Below, one piece after another: positions 60,416-64,000 of a stretch of DNA of 64,000 nt. The stretch is from Debaryomyces hansenii CBS767 (taxonomy: Eukaryota; Ascomycota; Pichiomycetes; Serinales; Debaryomycetaceae), in NCBI RefSeq assembly GCF_000006445.2, contig NC_006048.2, positions 1,426,001 to 1,490,000 of the forward strand, given 5' to 3'. The notes under the pieces were generated by a model, which was not told the DNA's origin, searched no databases, and saw nothing but the letters and a program-made list of their open reading frames with translations. Position 1 is the first letter of the stretch, and the number at the start of each line of letters is the position of its first letter. The position numbers and the translations under genes are program-made.

Positions 60416-62362
60416 CTAATGAGATAGTCTGGAAATTATGGTGGTCAATTTTTCTTCTATGATAGTGTTCTTAATGGTATGTTTGAATTTTTTCAAATAA
60501 TGGATCATATGAGACCCTTTTAAATCGAGATCGGAAATATAAAAGCTTAAGATTATACTATTGTACCCAATTAAGTGGTCCATTATTTCGGTAGTTGGCT
60601 TGATCAACCGAATCTTCTGTTCTGAATCATTTAGTAAATTAAGATTACTCAACAGAATATCCTTATCATTTTCAATTATATTGATTATATATCCCATTGC
60701 AAATAAAGACGCATTTATTATATTGTCATCCATCGTTTTGTTAATTATATTGTCATAATTATGGTTAATTAACTTAAGCAACGGCTCTATATGCGACTTG
60801 AAGTATTGGTTTCCATTAGTGCTCACCAATACTAAAATTTTCATTATACTCATCTCATTAGCTTCGACCTTGAATTTCTCTATATTACTAAAGGATTTAT
60901 TAATATGGGCCTCTATGTCACATATTTTGTGCGTCGGATACCTTTGATAATAATTCTCAAAATATTTCAAGTTGGGTCGGGTCCAAGATTTGATAATTGC
61001 AAATATCTTAGGATTGTATATTCTTTCTTGCTCAATTACCAATTCGGTAATATCTATCCATCTAGTGTCATCCATGAAATGTATTAGATTATCTCTCGTA
61101 ACATTCAGAACATGTAAGCCGGATATTTCAAAGGAAAATGATTCGAATAATAATTCAATGATGTCGTTCCCTACTTGATCTATAATCTCCTTATTAGAGC
61201 TTTGACCAAGAAACCAAATAAAGTTTTGTTGGATCAAGTATATAATTAGCTCTCTTCCGTTCTGAGGAGTTAATTTCATCACTTTAGACAATAGCTTATC
61301 TAGTCGTCTGACAATTTGATTACAGTTCCTTATTAAAAATTCCTCATTAAAACTCTTTAAATCGATCAATGAATTTATCAATATTTGATTATTATTTTCA
61401 GTTGTCTCTCCTCCGTTGAAAATGAGTCCTTCCAATAAATATTCAAGCTCTTCCTTATCAGAATTCCTCTTGCCCAAATTTCGCAAATCGTTTATATTAA
61501 CAGTATCTTTACATGAATCTTGATAATCATAATAATTACTGATCATTTCTTTATTTATAATTTGATGTTCTTCCAATGATTCGGCCTCTTCTTGTTCTAA
61601 TAAATAGCTTCTCTGTTCACCATACGTCTTGTGTTTCAGTGACATGCTATTTAATTTAGATTTAATCATAGCCGGCTTCGGCACAATTTCTACCTCTTGA
61701 TTCAACGACTTATATATACCATCTAGATCAATATTATTGATCACCAGTCCAACTACTTCCTGGTTTTCTTGTTTCATTTCATCCCCCCTAGAATAAGCTT
61801 CTAACTTTTCGGGTTTGGATTCAAAACTGCCTATATTCTCAAATAAGTCGTTCCATGCATCTTTTTCATTTGGCGTCGATTTTGGTGTTTTTCCTGGGGA
61901 CGAAATATCACTTCTAGGTGTCGAAATCACCTTTTTGGGGGACGATGACGGCAGAATTAGTTCCAATATTTTCTTCTGTGGTTGCGTTTTCTTTCCTGGA
62001 GATCCTCGATATGTCTCTATTCCCATATTTGAACTATTCATGAGAGAATCGATTACTTTAGTATACCGTTTTGGAGATTTCGTTAAGTGATCTTCGACTA
62101 ACGCGTCATCTATTTCCTTAGGCGATTTCCTGGGTGATTTTTTAGGCGACCTCTTGACCCCTTTGTCTATTCTAGCAGAAGGTAGTAGTTCGCCTTCCAT
62201 GTGCCTTTTCATTGTGGTTTCTTGCATTAATTGTGATAGCCTACTTCCACTTTCAAGAGTTTCAACAACAGCATGTTCTTCTTCATCGCTCGAAAATATC
62301 AGCACCTCCAGGGGTAAGTTTATCCCTTTCCTCCTTTTATTGGCCTTTCCATATACGACCAT
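60416..62362 (-). CDS. RAD61: Cohesin release factor, Wapl homologue
   Basis: 648 residues, the same length as yeast Rad61/Wpl1 (647). Starts MVVYGKANKRRKG, like Rad61 MRAYGKRG. The N-terminal 200 residues are basic and disordered with a cluster of CDK-type sites (SPKKSPRKSPK, SPKRY, SPGKTPKSTP). The C-terminal WAPL-type helical repeat domain begins near residue 300 (EELEYLLEGLIFNG...NNQILINSLIDLKSFNEEFL). It binds Pds5 and Smc3 and opens cohesin rings. Divergent from APL2. Confidence 0.88.
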   Translation of the reverse strand: MVVYGKANKRRKGINLPLEVLIFSSDEEEHAVVETLESGSRLSQLMQETTMKRHMEGELLPSARIDKGVKRSPKKSPRKSPKEIDDALVEDHLTKSPKRYTKVIDSLMNSSNMGIETYRGSPGKKTQPQKKILELILPSSSPKKVISTPRSDISSPGKTPKSTPNEKDAWNDLFENIGSFESKPEKLEAYSRGDEMKQENQEVVGLVINNIDLDGIYKSLNQEVEIVPKPAMIKSKLNSMSLKHKTYGEQRSYLLEQEEAESLEEHQIINKEMISNYYDYQDSCKDTVNINDLRNLGKRNSDKEELEYLLEGLIFNGGETTENNNQILINSLIDLKSFNEEFLIRNCNQIVRRLDKLLSKVMKLTPQNGRELIIYLIQQNFIWFLGQSSNKEIIDQVGNDIIELLFESFSFEISGLHVLNVTRDNLIHFMDDTRWIDITELVIEQERIYNPKIFAIIKSWTRPNLKYFENYYQRYPTHKICDIEAHINKSFSNIEKFKVEANEMSIMKILVLVSTNGNQYFKSHIEPLLKLINHNYDNIINKTMDDNIINASLFAMGYIINIIENDKDILLSNLNLLNDSEQKIRLIKPTTEIMDHLIGYNSIILSFYISDLDLKGSHMIHYLKKFKHTIKNTIIEEKLTTIISRLSH

Positions 62363-62438
62363 CCCTCAATGCTGAGTATAATTTTGTTGCTTGTACTTAG
62401 TCGTTGACGTTCTATGATCAACCATCTATCAAAATTTT

Positions 62439-62444
62439 CACGTG
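62439..62444 (+). promoter_or_regulatory. CACGTG element, RAD61/APL2 divergent promoter
   Basis: TCACGTGA, 76 bases from the RAD61 start and 90 from the APL2 ATG. Confidence 0.5.
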
Positions 62445-62534
62445 ATTAAAACGCTGTTATTGTTGATTCAAAATTTATAGTATCAACACATTGCCAACTA
62501 ATCAATAAATAGGGTCTTATCCAACACTATAAGT

Positions 62535-64000
62535 ATGTCATTAGAAAAAAAGATTCGGAATTTCTTGCAAGGTCCAAGAAAGGGTGAAACTTTTGAATTA
62601 AAGAATGGATTAGTTTCGCAATATAGAGGTGAACGAAAAGATGCCATTCAGCGGGTAATCCAAGCCATGACGGTTGGCAAAGATGTTTCTGCATTATTTC
62701 CGGATGTGTTAAAGAATATAGCAACATATGACTTGGAACAGAAGAAATTGGTTTACTTATACCTTATGAATTATGCAAAGACACATCCTGAATTATGTAT
62801 ATTAGCTGTGAATACATTTGTTCAAGACACGGAAGATCCAAATCCCTTAATCAGAGCATTGGCAATACGTACTATGGGATGTATCAGAGTAGCGAAGATG
62901 GTTGACTATATGGAAATCCCATTGCTGAGGACGTTAAAGGATGATAACCCATATGTGAGAAAGACAGCAGCAATTTGTGTAGCCAAACTATTTGACTTAA
63001 ATTCTGAAATGTGTATTGAATTTGGCTTTTTAAGTGAGTTATCGAAGTTGATTAAAGATCCTAATCCAATGGTTGTTGCTAATGCATTGAATGCGTTGTT
63101 TGAGATAAAGGATATGAATACCAATCCAGATTTAGAAATCATCGAAGTTAATAAAGGGATGGTCAGTAATTTGTTAATGTGTTTGAATGAATGCACGGAA
63201 TGGGGTAGAATAACAATTTTAACAACCTTAAATGATTATAAGGCTGAAACTTCCAATGAGGCGAATCACATCATTGAAAGAATTATACCACAATTGCAAC
63301 ACGTTAATCCTTCAGTGGTTTTATCTTCGATTAAGGCGATCATCAATCAATTGGACTCAATTTCAGTAACTGCTCAAAGGTCTTCGATTTTGAAAAAGTT
63401 GTCTGCTCCGTTGGTTTCATTAGTCTCATCCTCAATTCCTGAAGCGCAATACGTGGGTTTGAAAAATATTAGAATTATCTTAGAAAAATATCCACAAATC
63501 TTATCAAAGGAACTCCGTGTATTCTTCATTAAGTATTCTGATCCATTATACTTGAAGTTAGAGAAGTTGGAAATTATGGTAAGATTAGCCAACGACAGTA
63601 ATAGTACATTGTTATTGGGAGAGTTAAAAGAATACGCCATGGAATTTGAAAGTTCCTTGGTAGCAAAAGCAATCAGGTCAATTGGTACGGTTGCAATCAA
63701 GTTAACTGGATGTGTTATTAAATCAGTTAACTTAATATGTAGCTTAATTGACCAAAGAGGAGGGGATTTAATTATCAATGAATCAATTATTGTTTTAACA
63801 AACATATTGAGACGTTATCCAGGTAAAAATGATTTAATTACTCTAATTGTTCCAATTATTTCAAATCATACATCGGAATTAAGCAAGAACGAAGCCTTAT
63901 CTGGATACATTTGGCTCTTAGGTGAATATCCAAAATACTTTTCACAATTAAAGCAAAATTTGCTGGACTTAATCGATGGCTTTTTAGATTATGAATCTTT
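62535..64000 (+). CDS. APL2: AP-1 clathrin adaptor beta subunit, 3' end missing
   Basis: The first 488 codons are present; the frame is open to the window edge. Beta-adaptin trunk of HEAT/armadillo-like helices: LVSQYRGERKDAIQRVIQAMTVGKDVSALFPDVLKNI, LEQKKLVYLYLMNYAKTHPELCILAVNTFVQD, IPL-CTG-RTLKDDNPYVRKTAAICVAKLF, and LKNIRIILEKYP. Closest to yeast Apl2 (726 residues), the AP-1 partner of Apl4, Apm1 and Aps1. The alternative Apl1 of AP-2 is less similar in these blocks. Codon 131 is CTG where S. cerevisiae has Arg, so serine is likely. Missing: hinge and ear region with clathrin-binding motifs. Confidence 0.94.
   Translation, partial: MSLEKKIRNFLQGPRKGETFELKNGLVSQYRGERKDAIQRVIQAMTVGKDVSALFPDVLKNIATYDLEQKKLVYLYLMNYAKTHPELCILAVNTFVQDTEDPNPLIRALAIRTMGCIRVAKMVDYMEIPLLRTLKDDNPYVRKTAAICVAKLFDLNSEMCIEFGFLSELSKLIKDPNPMVVANALNALFEIKDMNTNPDLEIIEVNKGMVSNLLMCLNECTEWGRITILTTLNDYKAETSNEANHIIERIIPQLQHVNPSVVLSSIKAIINQLDSISVTAQRSSILKKLSAPLVSLVSSSIPEAQYVGLKNIRIILEKYPQILSKELRVFFIKYSDPLYLKLEKLEIMVRLANDSNSTLLLGELKEYAMEFESSLVAKAIRSIGTVAIKLTGCVIKSVNLICSLIDQRGGDLIINESIIVLTNILRRYPGKNDLITLIVPIISNHTSELSKNEALSGYIWLLGEYPKYFSQLKQNLLDLIDGFLDYES

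Noticed and set aside
1..64000. Idea that APS1 and APL2 at the two ends form an AP-1 gene cluster
   Set aside because: They are more than 62 kb apart with dozens of unrelated genes between them; coincidence is the simpler reading.

Overview
The window is nuclear DNA of a budding yeast of the CUG-Ser clade, most like Debaryomyces (D. hansenii or a close relative). Reasons: AT-rich, compact sequence with mostly single-exon genes; three tiny 5' introns with GTAWGW donors and a perfect TACTAAC branch site 6-9 bases before the acceptor; orthologues of Candida/Debaryomyces genes throughout; and CTG codons sitting where related proteins carry polar residues rather than conserved leucines (CDC10 codon 81, UBA1 codon 122, APL2 codon 131). 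CTG should be read as serine. The genus is inferred; no species marker is present.

Layout. 1-4.2 kb: the start of APS1 (cut by the window edge) and two Golgi mannosyltransferases, one MNN2/MNN5-like and one KRE2/KTR-like. 4.6-11.3 kb: KCS1, a secreted stand-alone WSC domain, then a gene-poor stretch with repeats and palindromes, a small Ser-rich gene and DAD1. 11.9-14.8 kb: a tandem pair of butanediol-dehydrogenase-like genes sharing a promoter element. 14.9-25.4 kb: an acidic nuclear-type protein, the divergent flavodoxin-like quinone reductases YCP4 and PST2 with a Yap1-type site, a four-finger C2H2 protein with a 5' intron, PDX3, an F-box/JmjC protein, MRPL32 and CDC10. 25.7-34 kb: glycogenin, ECM15 (intron), a Myb-like regulator, a 1.5-kb gene-free region with a 9-bp repeat, a GC-rich island and a degraded tRNA-like element, then UBA1. 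34-43.9 kb: a STE6-type ABC exporter, BRL1/BRR6, a MUG/TDG uracil-DNA glycosylase, a twin-CX9C protein, a possible TFB6, VID24/GID4 and OPI3. 44-50.7 kb: divergent MCH-type and JEN-type carboxylate transporters and LYS9 (8-bp first exon, Gcn4 site). 50.7-64 kb: DML1, SCJ1, an unrecognised helical protein, PBN1, HOC1, MOG1, RAD61/WPL1 and the first two thirds of APL2.

The genes are housekeeping and mutually unrelated, as usual in yeast. Recurring themes are secretory-pathway glycosylation (MNN2-like, KTR-like, HOC1, PBN1, SCJ1) and AP-1 trafficking (APS1 and APL2 lie at opposite ends of the window). I see no transposon, virus-derived sequence, rRNA or CRISPR array. The points most worth a second look are the fixed position of TCACGTG elements in three divergent promoters and in the UBA1 promoter, the catalytic-site changes in the second dehydrogenase, the solo WSC protein, the tRNA-like relic, and the RAD51AP1-like C-terminal motif in the 442-residue protein. 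Several starts reported here differ from the longest open frame because that frame begins at TTG or GTG; ATG or spliced starts were used instead.
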